A stretch of 5,341 nt of DNA from Kordiimonadaceae bacterium (GTDB lineage Bacteria; Pseudomonadota; Alphaproteobacteria; Sphingomonadales; Kordiimonadaceae). This document shows positions 1-5,308 of this stretch, one piece after another. Location of the stretch: the NCBI GenBank assembly GCA_016763495.1, contig JAESTR010000010.1, positions 1 through 5,341 on the forward strand, read 5' to 3'. How positions within the stretch are numbered: position 1 is the first letter of the stretch; the number at the start of each line of letters is the position of its first letter. The notes under the pieces are model-generated. The model had not been told where the DNA came from, did not search any database, and saw only the letters and a program-made list of their open reading frames with translations. The position numbers and the translations under genes were made by a program.

Positions 1-20
1 AAGGCAAACGTGCTTTACTG

Positions 21-26
21 TATACT
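21..26 (+). promoter_or_regulatory. Candidate -10 element for accA
   Basis: TATACT matches the sigma-70 -10 consensus TATAAT at five of six positions. The matching -35 would lie at or beyond the left edge, so it cannot be tested. If this element is real, transcription begins near position 33, which is downstream of the ATG at 27. That favours the ATG at 75 or 78 as the true accA start. The call rests on one hexamer and is tentative. Confidence 0.4.
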
Positions 27-74
27 ATGAATATAAAGCCAAAAACATCGGTCGAAAAAAGGGAAGCTGGCGAG

Positions 75-1034
75 ATGATGACGTTTCTTGAGTTTGAAAA
101 GCCAATCGCAGAACTAGAAGGCAAAATCCGAGAGCTGCGCAGTTTTGCAGGCGGCACGGGGAATGTAGATATTTCGTCCGAAGTTGGGCAGCTTGAAACC
201 AAGCTCGGCAAAATGTTGAAAGACACTTATGCCGCTTTGTCGCCCGCACAGAAAATTCAGGTGGCTCGCCATCCTGAGCGGCCGCATTTCGGTGATATTG
301 TTGGCCATCTGTTTACAGAGTTTACGCCGCTTGCAGGTGACCGTTCATTTGGTGATGATGAAGCGCTAATTGGTGGCCTTGCACGTTTCCGCGGGCAAGC
401 CTGTGTAGTGATGGGCCACGAGAAGGGTTCAGATACAGAAAGCCGTCTTCGTCATAATTTCGGTATGGCACGCCCTGAAGGATACCGTAAAGCAGTGCGT
501 TTGATGGATATGGCAGATCGGTTTGGCCTGCCTGTTGTTACGCTTGTTGATACGTCTGGGGCTTACCCCGGTATTGGCGCGGAAGAACGCGGCCAGGCCG
601 AAGCCATTGCGCGCTCGACAGACCGTAGCCTGTCGCTCGAGACACCGATGGTTACCTGCATTGTAGGTGAAGGTGGCTCCGGTGGTGCTGTGGCAATCGC
701 GGCTGGTAATAAAGTGCTGATGATGGAACATGCAATTTATTCGGTGATTTCACCTGAAGGCTGCGCGTCCATTTTGTGGCGAACGAGCGAAAAAGCCGAA
801 GAAGCGGCAAATGCCCTTAAAATCACGGCGCAGGATCTGCTCAAACTTGGTGTAGTGGACGATATCGTCCCTGAGCCACTCGGCGGTGCTCATAGGGACC
901 CAGAACGGGCCATGAATATGCTTGGAGATAGTGTTGAACACGCCCTGCGCGATATGGCTGGAATTGATGGATCACGCTTGAAAGAGTTGCGCCGCGAAAA
1001 ATTCCTAGCGATTGGCGAAAAAGGCCTCGCATAA
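75..1034 (+). CDS. accA: Acetyl-CoA carboxylase carboxyltransferase subunit alpha
   Basis: This cytoplasmic enzyme subunit works with AccD to move the carboxyl group from carboxybiotin on AccB to acetyl-CoA, giving malonyl-CoA for fatty acid synthesis. The 319-residue product equals the E. coli AccA length. It starts with the family signature LEFEKPIAELEGKI (residues 5-18), followed by ARHPERP (64-70), the crotonase-like core with DTSGAYPGIGAEERGQ (159-174), the GEGGSGGA oxyanion-hole loop (198-205), YSVISPEGCASILW (222-235) and PEPLGGAHR (266-274). Residue 161 is Ser where E. coli has Pro (TPGAYPG), a mild variant. An in-frame ATG at 27 would add 16 residues absent from the family and lies against a probable -10 element. 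The ATGs at 75 and 78 follow a GGAAG-like Shine-Dalgarno at 62-66, so 78 is an equally good start. No AccD or AccBC gene is visible here; accA is often separate from them. Confidence 0.97.
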   Translation: MMTFLEFEKPIAELEGKIRELRSFAGGTGNVDISSEVGQLETKLGKMLKDTYAALSPAQKIQVARHPERPHFGDIVGHLFTEFTPLAGDRSFGDDEALIGGLARFRGQACVVMGHEKGSDTESRLRHNFGMARPEGYRKAVRLMDMADRFGLPVVTLVDTSGAYPGIGAEERGQAEAIARSTDRSLSLETPMVTCIVGEGGSGGAVAIAAGNKVLMMEHAIYSVISPEGCASILWRTSEKAEEAANALKITAQDLLKLGVVDDIVPEPLGGAHRDPERAMNMLGDSVEHALRDMAGIDGSRLKELRREKFLAIGEKGLA

Positions 1035-1117
1035 GCTGCGACTCATTGAATTCCCTATAATCCGTTGGCTCGGCAGTGCGCGCTTGCAACTGTTGCGTTT
1101 GGAGCGTCTCCAGAAAA

Positions 1118-1133
1118 ACACTACATATTGTGG
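1118..1133 (+). promoter_or_regulatory. NrdR box 1 (upstream, strong match)
   Basis: ACACTACATATTGTGG matches 14 of 16 positions of the published NrdR box acaCwAtATaTwGtgt, including the conserved C, A, AT, T and G core. NrdR is a zinc-ribbon and ATP-cone repressor that senses (d)ATP and controls ribonucleotide reductase genes. The site lies upstream of nrdA, the expected target, and has a partner exactly 32 bp downstream. Position and spacing make this a confident call from sequence alone; binding is not shown. Confidence 0.82.
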
Positions 1134-1149
1134 GGGTTAATAAGTTTTT

Positions 1150-1165
1150 ACACTTTATCTTGACG
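1150..1165 (+). promoter_or_regulatory. NrdR box 2 (downstream, weaker match)
   Basis: ACACTTTATCTTGACG matches 11 of 16 positions of the NrdR box and keeps ACAC, the central AT, and TTG. It starts 32 bp after box 1, leaving a 16-bp spacer. That equals about three helical turns, the arrangement in which NrdR boxes usually occur as pairs. Its 3' half overlaps a TTGACG hexamer that could be a -35 element, so occupancy could block RNA polymerase. Confidence 0.7.
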
Positions 1166-1189
1166 ACGAGGCCCTAACGACCCTATCCT
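1160..1189 (+). promoter_or_regulatory. Candidate nrdA promoter P1
   Basis: TTGACG (1160-1165) matches five of six -35 positions, and TATCCT (1184-1189) matches four of six -10 positions, with an 18-bp spacer. The -35 lies inside the second NrdR box, as expected for a repressed promoter. Transcription would start near 1196, giving a leader of about 185 bases. An inverted repeat (1164-1171 with 1187-1195) spans the same DNA. The call is moderate because the -10 is imperfect. Confidence 0.45.
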
Positions 1190-1206
1190 GCGTCGGTTGC
1201 TAACAA

Positions 1207-1243
1207 AGAACGAACTGGTGCGGGGAAAACGGGCAGTCGTTCT
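1207..1243 (+). promoter_or_regulatory. Bulged stem-loop in the nrdA leader
   Basis: The arm AGAACGA-a-CTG (1207-1217) pairs with CAGTCGTTCT (1234-1243), giving ten pairs with one bulged A at 1214. The 16-base loop (1218-1233) is purine-rich and contains GGGG and GGG runs around AAAA. It lies in RNA made from P1 but not from P2. No T-run follows it, so it is not a simple terminator. I do not recognise it as a known riboswitch. The arms also contain GAAC and GTTC, the half-site words of the LexA box further down, so the DNA could instead be a protein site. Confidence 0.45.
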
Positions 1244-1268
1244 AATAAGCTAATGAAAAATATATAAA
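1240..1268 (+). promoter_or_regulatory. Candidate second nrdA promoter P2
   Basis: TATAAA (1263-1268) in an AT-rich stretch matches five of six -10 positions. The best-spaced -35 is TTCTAA (1240-1245) with a 17-bp spacer, matching only three of six, so the promoter would be weak or activator-dependent. Its start near 1275 lies just ahead of the LexA-type site at 1279-1293, which would then cover the first transcribed bases. This geometry is the main reason for listing it. Confidence 0.3.
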
Positions 1269-1278
1269 AAGTTGATTT

Positions 1279-1293
1279 GTTCGACTTTTGTTC
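1279..1293 (+). promoter_or_regulatory. LexA (SOS) box, alphaproteobacterial direct-repeat type
   Basis: GTTCGACTTTTGTTC is an exact GTTC-N7-GTTC direct repeat, the operator form described for LexA in alphaproteobacteria, unlike the CTGT-N8-ACAG palindrome of E. coli. It lies about 90 bases upstream of the nrdA start codon. Eight fixed bases are expected by chance at about 1% in a region of this size on both strands. DNA repair needs dNTPs, so SOS control of ribonucleotide reductase is sensible. Whether LexA binds here is an inference. Confidence 0.6.
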
Positions 1294-1380
1294 TTGCGTC
1301 AGGCACAATGAAGGTGTTTCTGTGAGCGGTATAGGAGTCTGTGTTTCGTGGCTAGGGCGGTTAAGGGAGTAGAGAGTACT

Positions 1381-3216
1381 ATGTTTGAGGTCACCCATTT
1401 CGAAAATGGTGGTGCGGTTGAAGTTGACCGTAGTCGTGATGAAAATCTTACCGACTTTGGTAAAGCGACCTTGGAAGATAGGTACCTATTACCTGACGAA
1501 GGTTTTCAGGACCTTTTTGCTCGCGTAGCGTCCTTTTATGGTGACGATAAAGCGCACTCTCAGCGTCTTTATAACTATATCTCAAATTTATGGTTTATGC
1601 CGTCCACGCCCATACTTTCAAATGGCGGTACACAACGCGGCCTGCCTATCAGCTGTTTTCTCAATGAAGCACAGGATAATCTGGGTTCTATCGTAAACCT
1701 ATGGACAGAAAATGTCTGGCTCGCGTCTCGCGGTGGCGGCATCGGCAGTTATTGGGGTAATTTGCGCTCAATTGGCGAAACTGTTGGCGGTGTCGGTAAA
1801 ACCAGCGGCATTATCCCTTTTGTTCGTGTGATGGACAGCCTTACGCTTGCCATTTCGCAAGGCTCTCTGCGCCGTGGTTCTGCTGCTATCTATTTGCCAG
1901 TAAGCCACCCGGAAGTAGAAGAGTTTCTTGAGCTTCGCCGCCCAACAGGCGGTGATCCAAACCGTAAAACACCGAATTTACACCACGGTATTCTGCTGTC
2001 AGACGCTTTCATGCGCGCTGTAGATGCTGATGAAGAATGGGCACTAACCAGCCCTAAAGACAACCATGTTGTGCGCACTGTTTCTGCCCGTGGTTTGTGG
2101 ATTAGAATTCTTACGGCCCGTGTTGAAACTGGTGAGCCTTATATTATCTACTCTGATACTGTGAACCGCCAGATGCCTGAGCATCACAAATTGGCTGGTT
2201 TGACAGTGAAAACATCTAACTTGTGCGCTGAGATTACGTTGCCGACAGGTATTGACCATTTGGGCAATGACCGCACAGCAGTATGTTGCCTCTCGAGTAT
2301 GAACCTTGAGCATTATAAAGAGTGGAAAGATAACAAGGACTTCATCCCTGATATCATGCGTTTCCTTGATAATGTGTTGCAGGACTTTATTGATCGCGCA
2401 CCAACTGAAATGGCCAAAGCCCGATATGCCGCGATGCGTGAACGCTCTGTAGGCTTGGGTGTGATGGGTTTCCATAGTTTCTTGCAACAGAATATGATTC
2501 CGTTTGAAAGCAGCATGGCTAAGTCATGGAATTTCAATATCTTCAAACATATTGAGAAAGAAGCTAACCGGGCATCACAGGAACTCGCGTATGAACGCGG
2601 CCCGTGCCCTGATGCTGCTGATTACGGCATGATGGAGCGTTTCTCGAACAAAACGGCGATTGCACCGACTGCCTCAATTTCTACCATTTGTGGTGGCGCC
2701 AGCCCAGGCATCGAGCCAATTGCTGCAAATAGTTATAACCAGAAAACGCTTTCTGGAAACTTTATCGTGCATAACCAGTTTTTAGCCAAACTTCTGGAAG
2801 AAAAAGGCCAGAATACAGACGAAATCCGGACATCGATCACGGTGAATGAAGGTTCTGTACAGCACCTGGACTTTTTAACCGATGATGAAAAAGACGTCTT
2901 TAAAACCGCATTTGAGCTAGACCAACGCTGGGTCGTTGAACTCGCAGCAGACCGTGCAAAACATATTTCGCAGGCGCAGTCTGTAAATATCTTCTTGCCA
3001 GCGGACGTGCACAAGCGCGACTTGCACCAGATACATTTCCAAGCGTGGAAAAAAGGCTTGAAGAGCCTCTATTATTGCCGTTCTAAATCTATTGCTCGCG
3101 CTGAAGTTATTGCTACAGGTACGACAAAAGCCAAAGCAGTAACAGAAGAGCAATTGAAATTGGCAGCCGCTGACAATAGCAGCACAGATTATGAAGAATG
3201 CCTCGCCTGCCAGTAG
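1381..3216 (+). CDS. nrdA: Ribonucleoside-diphosphate reductase, class I, alpha (catalytic) subunit
   Basis: The catalytic subunit reduces ribonucleoside diphosphates to deoxyribonucleotides in the cytoplasm, using a thiyl radical passed from NrdB. Counting from this start (611 residues), the active site is visible: Cys92 in PISCFLNE and Cys302 in AVCCLSSMNL form the redox pair (E. coli C225 and C462), N280-L-C282-A-E284 carries the radical Cys282 with Asn280 and Glu284, Tyr564-Tyr565 match the radical relay Y730/Y731, and the tail EECLACQ supplies shuttle cysteines 607 and 610. It is about 150 residues shorter than E. coli NrdA, and the N-terminus shows no ATP-cone, so dATP shut-off through this subunit is not expected. 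Start choice: GTG at 1348 has AGGAG (1333-1337) ten bases ahead and would add 11 residues, but that stretch uses AGG and GGA codons unlike the rest; ATG 1381 follows a weaker GGGAG at 1364-1368. The start is therefore uncertain. Confidence 0.96.
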   Translation: MFEVTHFENGGAVEVDRSRDENLTDFGKATLEDRYLLPDEGFQDLFARVASFYGDDKAHSQRLYNYISNLWFMPSTPILSNGGTQRGLPISCFLNEAQDNLGSIVNLWTENVWLASRGGGIGSYWGNLRSIGETVGGVGKTSGIIPFVRVMDSLTLAISQGSLRRGSAAIYLPVSHPEVEEFLELRRPTGGDPNRKTPNLHHGILLSDAFMRAVDADEEWALTSPKDNHVVRTVSARGLWIRILTARVETGEPYIIYSDTVNRQMPEHHKLAGLTVKTSNLCAEITLPTGIDHLGNDRTAVCCLSSMNLEHYKEWKDNKDFIPDIMRFLDNVLQDFIDRAPTEMAKARYAAMRERSVGLGVMGFHSFLQQNMIPFESSMAKSWNFNIFKHIEKEANRASQELAYERGPCPDAADYGMMERFSNKTAIAPTASISTICGGASPGIEPIAANSYNQKTLSGNFIVHNQFLAKLLEEKGQNTDEIRTSITVNEGSVQHLDFLTDDEKDVFKTAFELDQRWVVELAADRAKHISQAQSVNIFLPADVHKRDLHQIHFQAWKKGLKSLYYCRSKSIARAEVIATGTTKAKAVTEEQLKLAAADNSSTDYEECLACQ

Positions 3217-3221
3217 CAGGC
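3205..3221 (+). repeat. Inverted repeat over the nrdA stop codon
   Basis: GCCTGC (3205-3210) and GCAGGC (3216-3221) form a perfect 6-bp stem with loop CAGTA. The TAG stop begins in the loop and ends at the first base of the right arm, and the left arm encodes Ala-Cys of the C-terminal cysteine motif. A hairpin here could affect termination or RNA stability. It may also be a chance result of the coding constraint. Confidence 0.4.
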
Positions 3222-3239
3222 TGACGGTTCAAAATCTTA

Positions 3240-3259
3240 CTGGGGGTGCATGCCCCCGG
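3240..3259 (+). repeat. Strong GC stem-loop in the nrdA-nrdB gap
   Basis: GGGGG (3242-3246) pairs with CCCCC (3253-3257), extended by U-G pairs 3247/3252 and 3241/3258 and a C-G pair 3240/3259, around a GCAT loop. The eight-pair stem is the strongest RNA structure between the two genes. No T-run follows (AACTTTAC), so it is not a standard terminator. It may protect the 3' end of nrdA RNA or alter the ratio of the two subunits; that role is inferred. Confidence 0.55.
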
Positions 3260-3342
3260 AACTTTACAAACAAAACACAGCAGTAACAGCGATTTAACCG
3301 CTGCCGCTGATACGTAATAGATTACCTGAGAGGTTAGGATAC

Positions 3343-4329
3343 ATGTCCGAAGTTGACGAAGATAAACATGGCGGTCTGCTCGTTGAGAGACATGTATATA
3401 AGCCATTTCGGTATCCTTGGGCGTATGAAGCTTGGCTAACACAGCAGCAGGTGCATTGGTTGCCTGAAGAAGTGCCGCTGGCGGAAGACGTGCGCGATTG
3501 GGCGCAGAAACTGTCTGCTGGTGAGAAAAACCTGTTAACGCAGATTTTCCGCTTTTTCACTCAAAGCGATATTGAAGTGAATAATTGCTATATGAAGCAA
3601 TATAGTCAGTTTTTCAAACCTACTGAAATTCAGATGATGCTGGCAGCTTTTTCCAATATGGAGACTATTCATATTGCAGCTTACAGCCATTTACTCGATA
3701 CGATCGGTATGCCAGAAAGTGAATATTCGGCTTTCCTTCAGTATAAGGAAATGAAGGATAAATTCGACTATATGCAGGATTTTGATATCACGGATATCAG
3801 GTCAGCGGCCCTTACGCTTTGCGTGTTTGGCGCATTCACTGAAGGGCTGCAACTGTTTGCAAGTTTCGCCATGCTGCTTAACTTCCCGCGTTTCAATAAA
3901 ATGAAAGGTATGGGGCAAATTATTACATGGTCAGTGCGGGATGAAAGCCTGCACTGCGACAGCATTATCAAGCTGTTTAAAACATTGATCAGCGAGCACC
4001 CAGAAGTGTGGGACGATAGCCTGCGTGCAGAGATCCGGCAGGCCTGCCTCACCATCGTGACGCATGAAGATGCTTTCATCGATTTGTCGTTTGAAATGGG
4101 TGATATTGAGGGCCTAGAGGCAAAAGATGTGAAGCTATATATTCGCTATATTGCTGATCGCCGTTTGCAGCAAGTGGGGCTGGACCCAGAATATCACATC
4201 GAAGCTAATCCATTGCCGTGGCTCGATAGCATGTTGAACGCTGTAGAGCATACGAACTTCTTTGAAAATCGGGCAACGGAATATTCTAAAGCGGCCACAC
4301 AAGGCAATTGGGACGAAGCTTTTAGCTAA
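3343..4329 (+). CDS. nrdB: Ribonucleoside-diphosphate reductase, class I, beta (radical) subunit
   Basis: The ferritin-like beta subunit holds the dimetal centre and tyrosyl radical that start catalysis in NrdA. In the 328-residue product the ligands are all recognisable: Asp76, Glu107 and His110 (ETIH), then Glu167 (FTEG), Glu201 and His204 (RDESLH). Tyr114, seven residues after Glu107, matches radical Tyr122 of E. coli, so this is not a class Ic (Phe) enzyme. Trp39 in HWLPEEV matches W48, and Tyr314 in FFENRATEYSKA matches Y356, completing the electron-transfer relay. Spacing between Tyr114 and Glu167 is 53 residues against 82 in E. coli, so a segment between helices is about 30 residues shorter. 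No ATP-cone is present. The start follows GAGAGG (3328-3333) at nine bases. It is 126 bases after nrdA on the same strand, probably co-transcribed, with a terminator behind it. Absence of nrdI and nrdH nearby argues against class Ib. Confidence 0.96.
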   Translation: MSEVDEDKHGGLLVERHVYKPFRYPWAYEAWLTQQQVHWLPEEVPLAEDVRDWAQKLSAGEKNLLTQIFRFFTQSDIEVNNCYMKQYSQFFKPTEIQMMLAAFSNMETIHIAAYSHLLDTIGMPESEYSAFLQYKEMKDKFDYMQDFDITDIRSAALTLCVFGAFTEGLQLFASFAMLLNFPRFNKMKGMGQIITWSVRDESLHCDSIIKLFKTLISEHPEVWDDSLRAEIRQACLTIVTHEDAFIDLSFEMGDIEGLEAKDVKLYIRYIADRRLQQVGLDPEYHIEANPLPWLDSMLNAVEHTNFFENRATEYSKAATQGNWDEAFS

Positions 4330-4388
4330 ACCACAATTTACAAAATAGAAGCTAAAGCGGTTTTTATAGTATCAGAGATTGAAGAAAT

Positions 4389-4413
4389 GCCGGGGTTTGC
4401 CTCGGCTTTTTTT
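4389..4413 (+). terminator. Intrinsic terminator after nrdB
   Basis: GCCGGGG (4389-4395) pairs with CCTCGGC (4400-4406), seven pairs including one G-U, around a TTTG loop, and is followed at once by seven T residues (4407-4413). It is 60 bases past the nrdB stop and should end the nrdAB transcript, separating it from the YceI-family gene. Confidence 0.92.
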
Positions 4414-4561
4414 GTGCTTTATATAGTCACGTGTTGGCCTGACGAAATTGGTATAGTTTTTAGAGTTGGATCAAAGGGCATTGCAGACTTGATTAATTGA
4501 TTCTTTACGGGTGGTTATGTAACGTAGCCAAATATTTTACAGCTTTATCTGAGGGATGATC

Positions 4562-5161
4562 ATGTTTAAACGGGCTCATACAATTTTTACACAGCTGGTA
4601 GTGATACTAGGATTTTTCATTACAATGCCTGTTTCAGCAGGGCCTGATTGGCATTTGAATGCAGAGCAATCCAATGTTTCCTTTACGTCTGTAAAAAACG
4701 GCACCATTGGCGAAAACCATCATTTCACGGCGATGACCGGTTCAGTGGATAACCACGGTAGGGTTACTATCAATGTACCGCTCGCCAGTGTTGAAAGTTA
4801 TATCGACATTCGTAATGAGCGCATGGGAAAATTTCTGTTTGAAATCCAAAAATTTTCGGCTGTTACCATTACAGCGCAACTGGATATGAAAGCCTTTGAT
4901 GGGTTGGCAGTTGGCATGCGGACAAGAATGATGTTGGACGCCAATTTAGACCTGCACGGTGTGACGTCAGAGATCGAAATGGACGTTTTTGTTAGCAGAC
5001 TTTCTGACACATCAGTCGTGGTAAGCAGTGCAGCGCCTGTGCTGGTTGATGCTGACGAATTTGACATGGGTGCAGGTATTGAAAAGTTGAGAGAACTAGC
5101 CAGCCTAGATGCTATTGGACTGATTGTGCCGGTTACCTTTTCGCCACTTTTTGTCCATTAA
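4562..5161 (+). CDS. Secreted YceI-family protein
   Basis: The 199-residue product begins with a signal peptide: basic residues K3 and R4, a hydrophobic stretch (about 8-22) and a signal peptidase I site PVSA|GPDW after residue 26. It has no cysteine, so it is not a lipoprotein and should be periplasmic. The mature part matches the YceI lipocalin-like beta-barrel family: W30-H-L, S37-N-V-S-F41, ENHHF (51-55), IDIRNERMGKFLFE (81-94), LHGVT (131-135), EFDMGAGIEKLREL (166-179) and the end strand IVPVTF (188-193). Some family members bind polyisoprenoids, and E. coli YceI responds to alkaline or osmotic stress; the ligand and role here are unknown. GAGGG (4551-4555) is six bases before ATG 4562 but directly abuts ATG 4556, so 4562 is the likelier start. 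The 142 bases after the upstream terminator should hold its promoter, but only weak hexamers are visible. It appears to be a single-gene unit. Confidence 0.9.
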   Translation: MFKRAHTIFTQLVVILGFFITMPVSAGPDWHLNAEQSNVSFTSVKNGTIGENHHFTAMTGSVDNHGRVTINVPLASVESYIDIRNERMGKFLFEIQKFSAVTITAQLDMKAFDGLAVGMRTRMMLDANLDLHGVTSEIEMDVFVSRLSDTSVVVSSAAPVLVDADEFDMGAGIEKLRELASLDAIGLIVPVTFSPLFVH

Positions 5162-5169
5162 AATAACGT

Positions 5170-5221
5170 CGGCATGTTGGTTTTGACTATAGGTTAGAGC
5201 CCCCAAGGGGCCGATGTGCCG
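5170..5221 (+). repeat. Nested stem-loops downstream of the YceI-family gene
   Basis: CGGCATGTTGG (5170-5180) can pair with CCGATGTGCCG (5211-5221) through eleven pairs, three of them G-U. Inside lies a competing hairpin, GCCCC-CAA-GGGGC (5199-5211). The RNA end beyond is TTAACTCG, without a T-run, so it is not a clear intrinsic terminator. It may serve as a 3' structure for the gene before it. Confidence 0.4.
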
Positions 5222-5249
5222 TTAACTCGCGCCTAGAAAATGTTATAAG
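5222..5249 (+). promoter_or_regulatory. Candidate promoter for the gene at the right edge
   Basis: TTAACT (5222-5227) and TATAAG (5244-5249) are separated by 16 bp and match the -35 and -10 consensus at four and five of six positions. Transcription would start near 5256, about 53 bases before the next start codon. An alternative -35, TTGCAA (5251-5256), has no good partner -10. Confidence 0.35.
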
Positions 5250-5308
5250 GTTGCAAGTTTCGTAATCGTTCCTAAGTAATAGAGCTCTGGTTTCATCAGG
5301 AGCCCTAT

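Larger units (their letters stand above)
1035..1380 (+). other. Non-coding regulatory region between accA and nrdA
   Basis: No credible protein gene lies in these 346 bases; ATGs at 1253 and 1308 open frames of only four and five codons without a good ribosome site. No classical terminator for accA is visible: the stem TTTGGAG/CTCCAGA (1098-1104 with 1108-1114) is followed by A residues, not T. The rest holds tandem NrdR-type boxes, two promoter candidates, a bulged hairpin and a LexA-type site, each listed separately. The concentration of these signals suggests that nrdA is expressed from its own promoter and has a leader of roughly 100 to 185 bases. Confidence 0.7.

Noticed and set aside
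429..731. Minus-strand open frames inside accA, nrdA, nrdB and the YceI gene
   Set aside because: They lie antisense to well-recognised genes, have no family resemblance and look like coding shadows.
1098..1114. Stem TTTGGAG/CTCCAGA as the accA terminator
   Set aside because: The loop is only three bases and A residues rather than T follow on the + strand.
1146..1154. DnaA-box-like TTTTACACT
   Set aside because: It matches eight of nine positions of the relaxed box TTWTNCACA, but it is a single site in AT-rich DNA and is already explained by NrdR box 2.
1253..1325. Tiny upstream frames (MKNI at 1253, MKVFL at 1308)
   Set aside because: Four and five codons, without a convincing ribosome site and with no attenuator structure nearby.
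1040..1339. GANTC (CcrM methylation) sites at 1040-1044 and 1335-1339, plus 4499-4503
   Set aside because: Their number is about what chance predicts for these lengths; no cluster is seen.
4489..4502. TTGATTAATTGATT upstream of the YceI-family gene as an FNR site
   Set aside because: FNR needs TTGAT-N4-ATCAA; this is a direct repeat of TTGATT without the inverted half-site.
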